64,000 nucleotides of DNA, from the NCBI RefSeq assembly GCF_023573145.1, contig NZ_CP097635.1, positions 2,604,001 to 2,668,000 on the forward strand, written 5' to 3'. This document shows positions 44,134 to 51,081 of this stretch, one piece after another. The notes under the pieces were generated by a model, which was not told where the DNA came from, ran no database searches, and worked only from the letters and a program-made list of their open reading frames with translations. The DNA comes from Aquincola tertiaricarbonis. Lineage in GTDB: Bacteria > Pseudomonadota > Gammaproteobacteria > Burkholderiales > Burkholderiaceae_C. The translations under genes were made by a program, and so were the position numbers. Position 1 is the first letter of the stretch; every line of letters begins with the position of its first letter.

Positions 44134-45060
44134 ATGGCACGCCCACAGAAGACGCCGGCCCTGCCGGCACACACCGAGCTCGACGAAGCGCGCATCGACG
44201 GCGCCGTCGTCGCGATGCGCCAGGACGCCACGGCCGGCGCGATGCAGCATGACCGCGCTGTATTCGACCTCGGCCAGAAGGTCGGGGCTATCCAGATGGC
44301 CCGGCTGCAGCAGTCATTTTCTGCCGCGGCAGAAGTCCGTCTGTTCGATGAACTTCGTGAATCCAATAAATTCAAGGAGTTAGCGCTGCCCCGTGCCGAT
44401 GGAACTTCTGCCGCGGCAGAAAGCTTTCAGGAGTTTTGCAGCGTCGTTTTCGGCCTCGGCTACAAGGCAATGAACGAGCGCAAGCTCGATTTGCTGGCTC
44501 TGGGCGAGCAGGCCTATGAGACCGCCACCCGCCTTGGCCTTAACCGCCGCCAGCTCCGCATGGTGCGTGCCCTGCCTGACGCGGAACGCGAGGCGGTCAC
44601 AGCTGCGATGGCGTCGGGCACCAAGGCCGAAGTCGTGGCCGTAATCGAAGACCTGGCTGCCAAGTTGTCGGAGCAACAGGCTGAGAACGCGGAGCTGAAG
44701 GCTGACGCTGAAGCACAGGCTCAAGTGCGGGCGGATCTGCATCAGAAGCTCGACAAGGAACGCGCGAAGCTCAAACGCATCTCCAAGCTGCCCCCTGACC
44801 AACAGCTCGCTGAGCTCCATAAGGAAGCCGGCCTGGCTGGCTTCGAGGCCCACGCTGTGATCATGGGCACGCTGCGGCCAGCACTGCAGGCTCTGGCCGA
44901 CCTGGAGGAGGCGCACGGCAGTCAGAGCGTTGTCATGGCTGGCCTGGTCGGCCACGTGCAGGCTGCGCTGACCGGCCTGCGCGAGCAGTTCAACCTGCCC
45001 GACGTGAGCAACGCCGCCGACCTGAAGCTGGCCGCTGAAGTGGCCGAGTGGGCGAAGTGA
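44134..45060 (+). CDS. Early phage coiled-coil protein with embedded palindromes
   Basis: A 308-residue protein of a kind found before the transposase in B3-like phages; function unknown. Segments: KFKELALP and SFQEFCSVVFGLGYKAMNER, a helical LGLNRRQLRMVRALPDAERE, and a coiled coil at about 165-230. The gene carries two copies of a perfect 16-bp palindrome (44319-44334 and 44406-44421), both read as SAAAE. Start ATG at 44134, a few bases after the upstream gene. Its A+T-richer stretch near 44,360 stands out from its neighbours. Confidence 0.7.
   Translation: MARPQKTPALPAHTELDEARIDGAVVAMRQDATAGAMQHDRAVFDLGQKVGAIQMARLQQSFSAAAEVRLFDELRESNKFKELALPRADGTSAAAESFQEFCSVVFGLGYKAMNERKLDLLALGEQAYETATRLGLNRRQLRMVRALPDAEREAVTAAMASGTKAEVVAVIEDLAAKLSEQQAENAELKADAEAQAQVRADLHQKLDKERAKLKRISKLPPDQQLAELHKEAGLAGFEAHAVIMGTLRPALQALADLEEAHGSQSVVMAGLVGHVQAALTGLREQFNLPDVSNAADLKLAAEVAEWAK
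44319..44334. repeat. 16-bp perfect palindrome TTCTGCCGCGGCAGAA, copy 1
   Basis: Self-complementary over all 16 bases. An identical copy lies at 44406-44421, 87 bases (29 codons) downstream in the same gene. Likely a protein-binding site. Confidence 0.75.
44406..44421. repeat. 16-bp perfect palindrome TTCTGCCGCGGCAGAA, copy 2
   Basis: Identical to 44319-44334 and in the same reading phase of the host gene. I saw no third copy in the window when reading by eye. Confidence 0.75.
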
Positions 45061-45070
45061 GCACGCGGCC

Positions 45071-45574
45071 ATGCCACGTAGCCCTGCCATGACCCAGCGA
45101 CTGGTGGAGATCGCCGCTGCAGCTGCTGCTGCAGGCCACGGCGGCAAGCAAGCCATCTACGCGGCCGCATGCGCTGAACTGGGCATCAGCCAGGCCACGT
45201 TGCTGCGCGGCTTGGCCGAGGTGGCCGTGCGTGGCCAGCGCAAGCAGCGCAGCGACGCGGGTGACGTGGCGCTGACCTTCGACGAGGCCAAGCTCATCAG
45301 CGCGATGCTTATGGAGAGCCTGCGCAAGAACAACAAGCGCTTGCTGTCCATCGACCAGGCCGTGACGGTGCTGCGTGCAAACGACGTGATCCGCGCGGAG
45401 CGCACGGACCCTGCCACGGGTGAGATCGTGCCGCTGTCCACCAGCGCCATCGCGCACGGCCTGCGTACCCACAAGCTGCATCCCGACCAGCTGCTGGCAC
45501 CGGCCCCGGCGGTGGAGCTGATGAGCCTGCACCCCAATCACGTTTGGCAGATCGATGCGTCGCTGGCGCCATGA
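45071..45574 (+). pseudogene. Mu-like transposase, truncated after first catalytic Asp
   Basis: The N-terminal DNA-binding part of a B3-type DDE transposase: helix-turn-helix regions (GISQATLLRGLAEVAVRGQR), the segment LTFDEAKLISAMLMESLRKN, and then HPNHVWQIDASL, where the D is the first catalytic residue. The normal protein continues for several hundred residues with the remaining D and E. Here it stops five residues later, in a TGA overlapping the next ATG. The MuB-type ATPase gene that should follow is absent. Transposition activity is not expected from this copy. Confidence 0.88.
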
Positions 45575-46230
45575 GCCAGTCGCAGAGCAAGCTGGCGCGC
45601 ATCCTGGCGGTGTTCGCGGCTGCGGATGATGAGCAGCTGACGCTCAACCGTCAGGAGCTGGCGCTCAAGCTCAATCTCACGCCGGCCGAGGCCAAGGCCG
45701 CCGTCAACTACGGCGTGAGCAAGCGCTGCCTGGTGGTGGCCAGCAAGCCGGATGGCGAGGCGCTGAGCCGGTACCGCATTACGCAGGCCGGCCGTGAGGC
45801 GATCGAGCGCGAGCAGCGAGCAGCACCGCCGCCAGTCGATGTGCACAGCCGCAGCATCTTGACCGTCGTCGCGCGTCAGCACGTGCCCAACAGCGTGTGG
45901 GACGTGCAACGCATGGACCATCTGCCCAATGCAGGCACGGGCGAAGACGAGCCACCTGCAGCGCCGCCTGCAGCCGCGCCAGCACCTGCCTGGAAGGCCG
46001 CCACGCCGCCGATCGCGCCAGCCCCTGCGGCGCCCCCGGCCAAGCCTGCGGCCGCGCCAGAGCAGCACTGCTGGTGTGCCCTCGACACCAAGGGCAACAT
46101 GATCATCTGCACCAAGACGGCCAGCATCCTCCTGCTGCGCAGCGAGGCCCGCGAGCTGCTGGCCTACATCGACAGCCTGCGCGGCGATGAGCTGGCCGAG
46201 GCCATCCTGGGGGATCTGGGATGCGAGTGA
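45571..46230 (+). CDS. Phage winged-helix protein with Ala/Pro linker
   Basis: A 219-residue early protein of unknown function. The N-terminal 75 residues form a MarR-like winged helix (LTLNRQELALKLNLTPAEAK, then VSKRCLVVASKPDGEALSRY). An Ala/Pro-rich linker (about 128-165) leads to a small C-terminal domain with HCWCALDTKGNMIICTKTAS. The ATG overlaps the stop of the truncated transposase, so the deletion endpoint lies within a few bases upstream of this start. Confidence 0.72.
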   Translation: MSQSQSKLARILAVFAAADDEQLTLNRQELALKLNLTPAEAKAAVNYGVSKRCLVVASKPDGEALSRYRITQAGREAIEREQRAAPPPVDVHSRSILTVVARQHVPNSVWDVQRMDHLPNAGTGEDEPPAAPPAAAPAPAWKAATPPIAPAPAAPPAKPAAAPEQHCWCALDTKGNMIICTKTASILLLRSEARELLAYIDSLRGDELAEAILGDLGCE

Positions 46231-46832
46231 GCTGCCCCGCATGCCATGCCGAGTACTCGCTGGAGGTGCTGCTGCAGCACGAGGCAGCGCGCGCGGCGAT
46301 GGCACGCCTGGCCCGCATCAGCCTGCCATTCGGCGCGCTGCTGCTGCAGTACATCGGCCTGTTCCGGCCCGCCAAGCGGCGCCTCTCGATCGACCGAATG
46401 GTGGTCCTCATCGACGAGGTGCTGCCCGACATCGAGCGTGGCGCGATCAACCGCAAGGGCCGCGACTGGCCGGCCGAGCGCGACGCGTGGCAGGCCGCGG
46501 TCGAAAAGGTGCTCGCTGCGCGGGATGCCGGCCGCCTGCGGCTGCCGCTGAGCACGCATGCCTACCTGTACGAAGTGCTGCTCGACCAAGCCGACAAGCA
46601 AGAGGCCTCGGCCGAGCGCGAAGAAGAGGCCAGCCGCCGCAACAAGCCCGGCGTCGCGGCTGAGCCGATGCCGCTGTCCGACGTCGCCCAGCGCGCCGTG
46701 GTGATGGCCAGCACCGCACCGCCGCCGCCGGCGGGCCCCAGCCTCTACGCGCGAAAGCTGCGCGCAGAGATCGATGCCCGGCTCGGCCGGGCGCAACCCA
46801 CGGAAGGAGGAAGCGATGGCACTCAAGCATGA
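46221..46832 (+). CDS. Phage zinc-finger-containing early protein
   Basis: A 203-residue protein starting MRVSCPACHAEYSLEVLLQH, with a CxxCHAEY zinc-binding motif at the N-terminus and a helical body (SIDRMVVLIDEVLPDIERG). Proteins with this start occur in the early regions of several Burkholderiales phages. Function unknown. It overlaps the previous gene by 10 bases and the next by 17. Confidence 0.74.
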   Translation: MRVSCPACHAEYSLEVLLQHEAARAAMARLARISLPFGALLLQYIGLFRPAKRRLSIDRMVVLIDEVLPDIERGAINRKGRDWPAERDAWQAAVEKVLAARDAGRLRLPLSTHAYLYEVLLDQADKQEASAEREEEASRRNKPGVAAEPMPLSDVAQRAVVMASTAPPPPAGPSLYARKLRAEIDARLGRAQPTEGGSDGTQA

Positions 46833-47148
46833 GGTCCTGAATGCCCTGGCGAAGCACAAGGGCGCGGGCCGCGGCATCAAGGCTCGCGACCTGGCCAAGC
46901 AGCTGGGCGTGAGCACGCGGCAGCTGCGGCGAGAAATCACCAGCCTGCGCTACGGCGAGGGCCGGCCCATCTGCGGAAAGCCCAGCACCGGCTATTTCCT
47001 GGCCGAGACAGCCGCCGAGCTGGAGGCGACCGACGCGTTCTTGCACCGCCGCGTGATCAGCACGCTGCAGATCATGGCCCGCATGCGCAACTGCAGCATG
47101 CCGGCGCTGTTGGGCCAGCTGAACCTGGTGGAGACCGTCGACAAATGA
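46816..47148 (+). CDS. Phage HTH protein
   Basis: A 110-residue DNA-binding protein. A helix-turn-helix (GIKARDLAKQLGVSTRQLRR) lies near the N-terminus, with a wing (GEGRPICGKPSTGYFLAE). A strong ribosome-binding site, GGAGGAAGCG, precedes the ATG at 46816. Likely an early-region regulator or replication accessory. Confidence 0.75.
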   Translation: MALKHEVLNALAKHKGAGRGIKARDLAKQLGVSTRQLRREITSLRYGEGRPICGKPSTGYFLAETAAELEATDAFLHRRVISTLQIMARMRNCSMPALLGQLNLVETVDK

Positions 47149-47399
47149 AGGCCCACCGCAACACCTGCGCGGTATGCAGCCGGCCCATCGGCATCGCCTA
47201 CCTCATGTGCGCCACGCACTGGCACCTGGTGCCGCGCGACCTGGCCACGAGCGTGTACCGCACCTACGGCGCGATGGCCCGCAAGGGCGCCACCCCGCAA
47301 GAGCAGCTGCAGCGCATCGCCGCCTACCGCGCTGCACGCGACGCCGCCGTCGCGCACGTCAAGGCGCAAATCGATCAACCCCAAGGAGCCCGGCCGTGA
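47145..47399 (+). CDS. Small Cys-rich phage protein
   Basis: An 84-residue protein with CAVCSRPIGIAYLMCATHW near the N-terminus: three Cys and a His in a zinc-finger-like spacing. The rest is helical. It overlaps the previous stop (ATGA) and the next start. Function unknown; small zinc proteins like this are common between transposition and GemA genes. Confidence 0.7.
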   Translation: MKAHRNTCAVCSRPIGIAYLMCATHWHLVPRDLATSVYRTYGAMARKGATPQEQLQRIAAYRAARDAAVAHVKAQIDQPQGARP

Positions 47400-48175
47400 G
47401 CCAGCAAACGACAACCGAGACGCCGGTGCCCGCCGGCTACATGCAGGACGCCAAGGGGCGCCTGGTGCCCGCCAACATGGTCAAGCCCATCGACAAGCTG
47501 CGCGACCAGCTCGTCGTCGCGCTGGTCAAGCAGGCCACCGACCTCAGCGCGATCCTGGCCAGCTTCAAGCGCGTGGCCTTCGCCGACATCGACGCCTTCG
47601 TGCAGACCTCGGCCGAGCAGTACGACGTCAAGCTGCGCGGCAACAAGGGCAACCTGACCCTCTACAGCTACGACGGTCGATACAAGGTGGTCCGCCAGGT
47701 GGCCGACGTGCTCACCTACGACGAGCGAATGCAGGCCGCCAAGCAGCTGCTGGACGACTACATCACCGAGCGTGTCACCGAGGGCGCCGTCGAGGATGAC
47801 CACTACCGCGACGTCATGTGGGCCGTGTGCACCGTGCGCAGCAGCGCCGAGCTCGACCACACCGGGCGGGCGCGCTTCCTCGCCCACCTGCAGGCCTGCC
47901 TGCGGGCCCAGAAGCCGGCCGCTGGAGCGCATGCACGCACACCCGCGGCCCGACCCATCACCGGCCCGCTTTCAGGCCCTCAGCGGCTGATGTGGAGCCT
48001 CTGGCAGCAGCTGGCCGATGCCGGCCTGGTCAAGCACCGCGGCATGTCGTCGCTGATGCGCTATGCCGAGCGGCAGACCAGCGTCGCGCGGCTCGAGTGG
48101 CTCAACAGCGCGCAGGAGGAGCTGGTCATCGAGTCGCTCAAGCTGTGGCTCAAGCGAGGGGGCGATGGCTCGTAA
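47396..48175 (+). CDS. In-frame DUF3164-GemA fusion
   Basis: A 259-residue protein joining two early proteins that are separate in relatives. Residues 1 to about 130 are a DUF3164 N-terminus (PVPAGYMQDAKGRLVPANMV, then SYDGRYKVVRQVADVLTYDE). From about 133 the sequence is the middle and C-terminal part of GemA/gp16 (DUF1018): DDHYRDVMWAVCTVRSSAEL, then PLSGPQRLMWSLWQQLADAG and LEWLNSAQEELVIESLKLWL. The end of DUF3164 and the start of GemA are missing. The junction falls near 47,775-47,800. GemA modulates host gene expression in Mu. Confidence 0.85.
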   Translation: MSQQTTTETPVPAGYMQDAKGRLVPANMVKPIDKLRDQLVVALVKQATDLSAILASFKRVAFADIDAFVQTSAEQYDVKLRGNKGNLTLYSYDGRYKVVRQVADVLTYDERMQAAKQLLDDYITERVTEGAVEDDHYRDVMWAVCTVRSSAELDHTGRARFLAHLQACLRAQKPAAGAHARTPAARPITGPLSGPQRLMWSLWQQLADAGLVKHRGMSSLMRYAERQTSVARLEWLNSAQEELVIESLKLWLKRGGDGS

Positions 48176-48575
48176 CGGCAAGCGCATCGGCCGCGGCCCG
48201 CGCGACACGGTCAGCGAGTTCGTGGACCACGTCAGCGGCATCGTCACGCGCGAGCTCCAGACCGCCGGCCTGGCCGAGAGCCAAGCGCGCGACCTGGCCA
48301 CGACGATCGTCCACCAGATCTGCAGCCGCTACGCCAAACAAACGCTGTACATCCCGGGGCTGCTGGACATGCGGCTGACCGAGCGCGACCTGGAGATGTG
48401 GGATGCCTACTGCCGGCCGGGCCCGACCGGCAGCCGGCCGTGCTCCCACGAGCGGCTGCTGGAGATCGCGGCAGAGCGCGGGCTGTCGGATCGGCACCTG
48501 TACAGCATCTTCAAGTTGGCGCGGCAGCGGGAGCTGGCGGCGCGGCAAGGCACTCTGCCGGGGCTGGAGGCCTAG
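48165..48575 (+). CDS. Mor-family middle transcription activator
   Basis: A 136-residue protein of the Mor/C family, which turns on middle or late genes. The C-terminal helix-turn-helix is HERLLEIAAERGLSDRHLYS. The N-terminal dimerisation part has GLAESQARDLATTIVHQICS. The ATG at 48165 follows GAGGGGGCG and overlaps the GemA end by 11 bases. It appears intact. Confidence 0.87.
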   Translation: MARNGKRIGRGPRDTVSEFVDHVSGIVTRELQTAGLAESQARDLATTIVHQICSRYAKQTLYIPGLLDMRLTERDLEMWDAYCRPGPTGSRPCSHERLLEIAAERGLSDRHLYSIFKLARQRELAARQGTLPGLEA

Positions 48576-48577
48576 AC

Positions 48578-48949
48578 ATGCGGAACATCAGCTTCGCCCT
48601 GACGACCAACCAGGTGCTGGAGGGCAGCAAGACCGTGAAACGGCGTCTCGGCTGGCTGCATCTGAAGGTTGGTGACCAGCTGCGCCCCGTGCGCAAGTGC
48701 ATGGGCCTGCGCCCAGGCGAAAGGCTGGACGTGCTGCGCGACCCGATCACCGTCGTGTCGATTCGCCGCGAGCCGCTGCGCGCGATGCTCGACGACACCG
48801 AGTACGGCCTCCAGGAGTGTGCGCTTGAGGGTTTCGGGATGCACCCGGACTACCGCTGGCCCAGCGGCTTCGTCGCAATGTTCTGCGCCACGCACCGCGG
48901 GTGCACCGTTGACACCATCGTCACCCGCATTGAGTTCGCCTACAGTTGA
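48578..48949 (+). CDS. ASCH-domain phage protein
   Basis: A 123-residue protein of the phage ASCH/PUA-like type: ISFALTTNQVLEGSKTVKRR followed by LGWLHLKVGDQLRPVRKCMG, then VVSIRREPLRAMLDD. ASCH domains bind RNA or modified nucleotides. GGAGG precedes the ATG at 48578. It is the last early gene before the prophage end. Confidence 0.85.
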   Translation: MRNISFALTTNQVLEGSKTVKRRLGWLHLKVGDQLRPVRKCMGLRPGERLDVLRDPITVVSIRREPLRAMLDDTEYGLQECALEGFGMHPDYRWPSGFVAMFCATHRGCTVDTIVTRIEFAYS

Positions 48950-48986
48950 GCCGTCCCGCCTGCTAGTAACGGCGCTGCGACGCGGT

Positions 48987-49003
48987 GTTTCTCAATAAGA
49001 AAC
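48987..49003. repeat. Inverted repeat GTTTCT-N5-AGAAAC near prophage end
   Basis: A perfect 6-bp inverted repeat with a 5-base spacer, 95 bases inside the prophage end. It matches the design GTTTCY-N5-RGAAAC of 21687-21703. It could be a regulator or transposase site, or end early transcription, although no T run follows. Confidence 0.5.
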
Positions 49004-49027
49004 TTGCTTTCCGGTCGGCCCTTGAAC

Positions 49028-49052
49028 TTCCGCCTTCTTCCGAGTTCTTCCG
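49028..49052. repeat. Three TTCCG repeats at 10-bp spacing
   Basis: TTCCG occurs at 49028, 49038 and 49048, one helical turn apart; the last two are part of TTCTTCCG. A further copy lies at 49009. The set lies 46-70 bases inside the prophage end, where transposase-binding sites are expected. Confidence 0.5.
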
Positions 49053-49098
49053 GCCAAAATTTCTCAACCCCTTGGATGGAATAGCTCAGAGGGGATCA

Positions 49099-49104
49099 GC
49101 CGTC
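49099..49104. repeat. Target-site duplication, right copy (gccgtc)
   Basis: Second copy of the six bases at 21624-21629, directly after the CA end of the prophage. Confidence 0.8.
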
Positions 49105-49897
49105 GGTCAGCGCTTCAGCCTCACGCCCCGGCAGCCTGCCGCCCCCCGCCAGTGCCGCCAGCGCGCCGCCCAGCGTGCCACCTCCAGCCACCGAGCCGCC
49201 GGTGGCTGAGGTGGCCGGGGTGGGTGGCCTGCCGCGTCCGCCCGCCTTGCCTTTGGCCGAGCGGCCCGAGTTCGTGTCCAGCACGCGGCCGGTGCCGCAG
49301 CTCTTTTCCATCCCCGACACACCGGCGCCGCTGCTCAGCGCCGATGCGTTGATCGACCTGGAGCAGCAGGCCGACTTCTTCATCGCGCTGGGGCAGGACG
49401 ATGCGGCGGTGGAGCGGCTGGTGGCCGAGCTGCGCACCGTCGATGGCCACAGCCCGATGCCCTGGCTCAAGCTGCTGCAGATCCACCGCCGCCGGGGCGA
49501 CCGCGCCGCCTACCAGCGTGCGCTGGACCGTTTCCGGCAGCGCTTCGGACCGCATGGCGCCGATTGGGAGCATGCCGACGACCCGCAGCGCAGCCTGGAC
49601 GACTACCCCGAGGCGGTGGCCCGGCTGCAGGCCCTGTGGCCGACACCGCAGGACGTGATGGCGCTGCTGGAGCGCCTGGTGGGCGGCTGCGAGCCGACCC
49701 TGGTGCTGTCGCTGCCCGCCAGCCAGGACGCGCTGCTGCTGTACCAGCTGGCCCGCAGCTACGTGCCGGGCGCCGAGCCGGCGCCCACGCCCGACGTGGA
49801 CCTGCTGCTGCCGATGGATCCGTCCGGCAGCCACGGCCGGCCGGTGCGGGCCGCTGCGGTGGACCTGGACTTGTCGAGCGGGCTCACGCCGCTGTAG
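49105..49897 (+). pseudogene. FimV-like TPR protein, C-terminal part, split by prophage
   Basis: The remaining 264 codons of the host gene begun at 21175. The Pro/Ala-rich linker (SRPGSLPPPASAASAPPSVP) continues from the other side. The segment ALIDLEQQADFFIALGQDDA then resembles the FimV C-terminal repeat, and TPR-like helices follow (WLKLLQIHRRRGDRAAYQRA). A GTG at 49175 could start a separate product, so a truncated protein without the membrane anchor might still be made. An upstream in-frame TAG lies within the prophage at 49082-49084. Confidence 0.78.
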
Positions 49898-49906
49898 CCG
49901 ATCCGC

Positions 49907-51079
49907 TCAGAGTTGGGCCAGCCGCTCCAGGGCCCGCTCCAGCGTTTCGTCCTTCTTGGCGAAGCAGAAGCGCACGATGCGCTGCTCGAAGCCGCCCGCG
50001 TAGAAGGGCGACAGCGGGATCGCGGCCACCCACAGCTCGGTGGTCAGGCGGCGGCAGAAGTCGGCTTCGCTCACGCTGTCGTCGATGGCCGAGTAGTCCA
50101 CGCACTGGAAGTAGCTGCCCTCGCTGGGCAGCAGCTTGAAGCGGGTGTTCGCCTGCAGCCCGGCGCGGAACAGGTCGCGCTTGCGCTGGTAGAACGCGGG
50201 CAGGTCCAGGTAGGGCGACGCATCGGCCATGTAGCGGGCCAGCGCATGCTGCACCGGTGTGTTCACCGTGAACACGTTGAACTGGTGCACCTTGCGGAAC
50301 TCGGCCATCAAGGCCGCCGGCGCGGCCACGAAGCCCACCTTCCAGCCGGTGACGTGGTAGGTCTTGCCGAAGCTCGACACCAGGAAGGCGCGCTCGGCCA
50401 GCTCGGGGATGCTGGCCGCGCTGACGTGCGGCCGGCCGTCGTACACCATGTGCTCGTACACCTCGTCGCTGATCAGCAGCACCTGGGTGGGCCGCAGCAG
50501 GGCGGCCAGCTGCTGCATCTCCTCGGCCGTCCACACGGTGGCGCTGGGGTTGTGCGGCGAGTTGACGATGATGGCCCGGGTGCGTGGCGTGATGGCCGCG
50601 GCGATGAGGCCGAAGTCGGGGCGGAAGCTGCCGGGCGTCAGCGGCACGCGCACGATGGTGCCGCCGGCCAGCTCGATGTTGGGGCCGTAGCTGTCGTAGC
50701 AGGGCTCCAGCACGATGACCTCGTCGCCCGGATGCACGCAGCACAGGATGGCGGTGAGGATGGCCTGCGTGGCGCCGGCCGTCACCGTCACTTCGGTGCC
50801 GGGGTCGTAGCGGTGGTGGTACAGCGTTTCCAGCTTGGCCGAGATGGCCTCGCGCAGCACCGGCACGCCGGGCATCGGCGGATACTGGTTCAGGCCCTGC
50901 TGCATGGCCTGCGTCACCGCGTCCACCAGCTTCGGGTCGCAGTCGAAGTCGGGGAAGCCCTGGCCCAGGTTCACCGCACCATGCTCCTGTGCCAGCGCCG
51001 ACATGACGGTGAAGATGGTGGTGCCCACGCTGGGCAGGCGGCTGGGCACGGTGAAGGCGGTGGAAGCGTTGCTCATCAT
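49907..51079 (-). CDS. Methionine-type PLP aminotransferase (YbdL-like)
   Basis: A 390-residue fold-type I aminotransferase. Markers are the N-terminal VNLGQGFPDFDCDP, AGATQAILTAILCCVHPGDE, NSPHNPSATVWT, the PLP lysine in SSFGKTYHVTGWKVG and the C-terminal Arg region QRIVRFCFAK. It most resembles methionine/kynurenine aminotransferases such as YbdL. The start is one of two adjacent ATGs (51079 or 51076). It lies just downstream of cysB on the same strand, which fits sulfur amino acid metabolism. Confidence 0.92.
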   Translation of the reverse strand: MMSNASTAFTVPSRLPSVGTTIFTVMSALAQEHGAVNLGQGFPDFDCDPKLVDAVTQAMQQGLNQYPPMPGVPVLREAISAKLETLYHHRYDPGTEVTVTAGATQAILTAILCCVHPGDEVIVLEPCYDSYGPNIELAGGTIVRVPLTPGSFRPDFGLIAAAITPRTRAIIVNSPHNPSATVWTAEEMQQLAALLRPTQVLLISDEVYEHMVYDGRPHVSAASIPELAERAFLVSSFGKTYHVTGWKVGFVAAPAALMAEFRKVHQFNVFTVNTPVQHALARYMADASPYLDLPAFYQRKRDLFRAGLQANTRFKLLPSEGSYFQCVDYSAIDDSVSEADFCRRLTTELWVAAIPLSPFYAGGFEQRIVRFCFAKKDETLERALERLAQL

Positions 51080-51081
51080 GG

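Larger units (their letters stand above)
21630..49098. mobile_element. Mu-like siphovirus-type transposable prophage, deleted/defective
   Basis: A 27,469-base prophage bounded by TG...CA with a 6-bp target duplication. Both termini read TGAT inwards (TGATGCC and TGATCCC). The late module (minus strand) has the Mu head order from DUF2730 to the gpT capsid, then lambda-type tail genes M, L, K, I and J, and ends with an adenine methylase. The early module (plus strand) has a transposase remnant, DUF3164, GemA, Mor and ASCH proteins. The organisation resembles B3-type phages. Normal relatives are about 37-40 kb. Repressor, MuB, lysis genes, tail chaperones and the transposase catalytic domain are missing. 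Confidence 0.92.

Noticed and set aside
43532..49020. Possible inversion of the early region between 8-bp inverted repeats ggccgacc (43532-43539) and ggtcggcc (49013-49020)
   Set aside because: Re-inverting would not rebuild an intact integrase, and a divergent early/late plan is, as I recall, normal for B3/BcepMu-type phages. The 8-bp match may be chance.
48985..49209. A short plus-strand open frame starting GTG at 48985
   Set aside because: It runs across the prophage end and out of frame with the host gene, so it is not a real gene.
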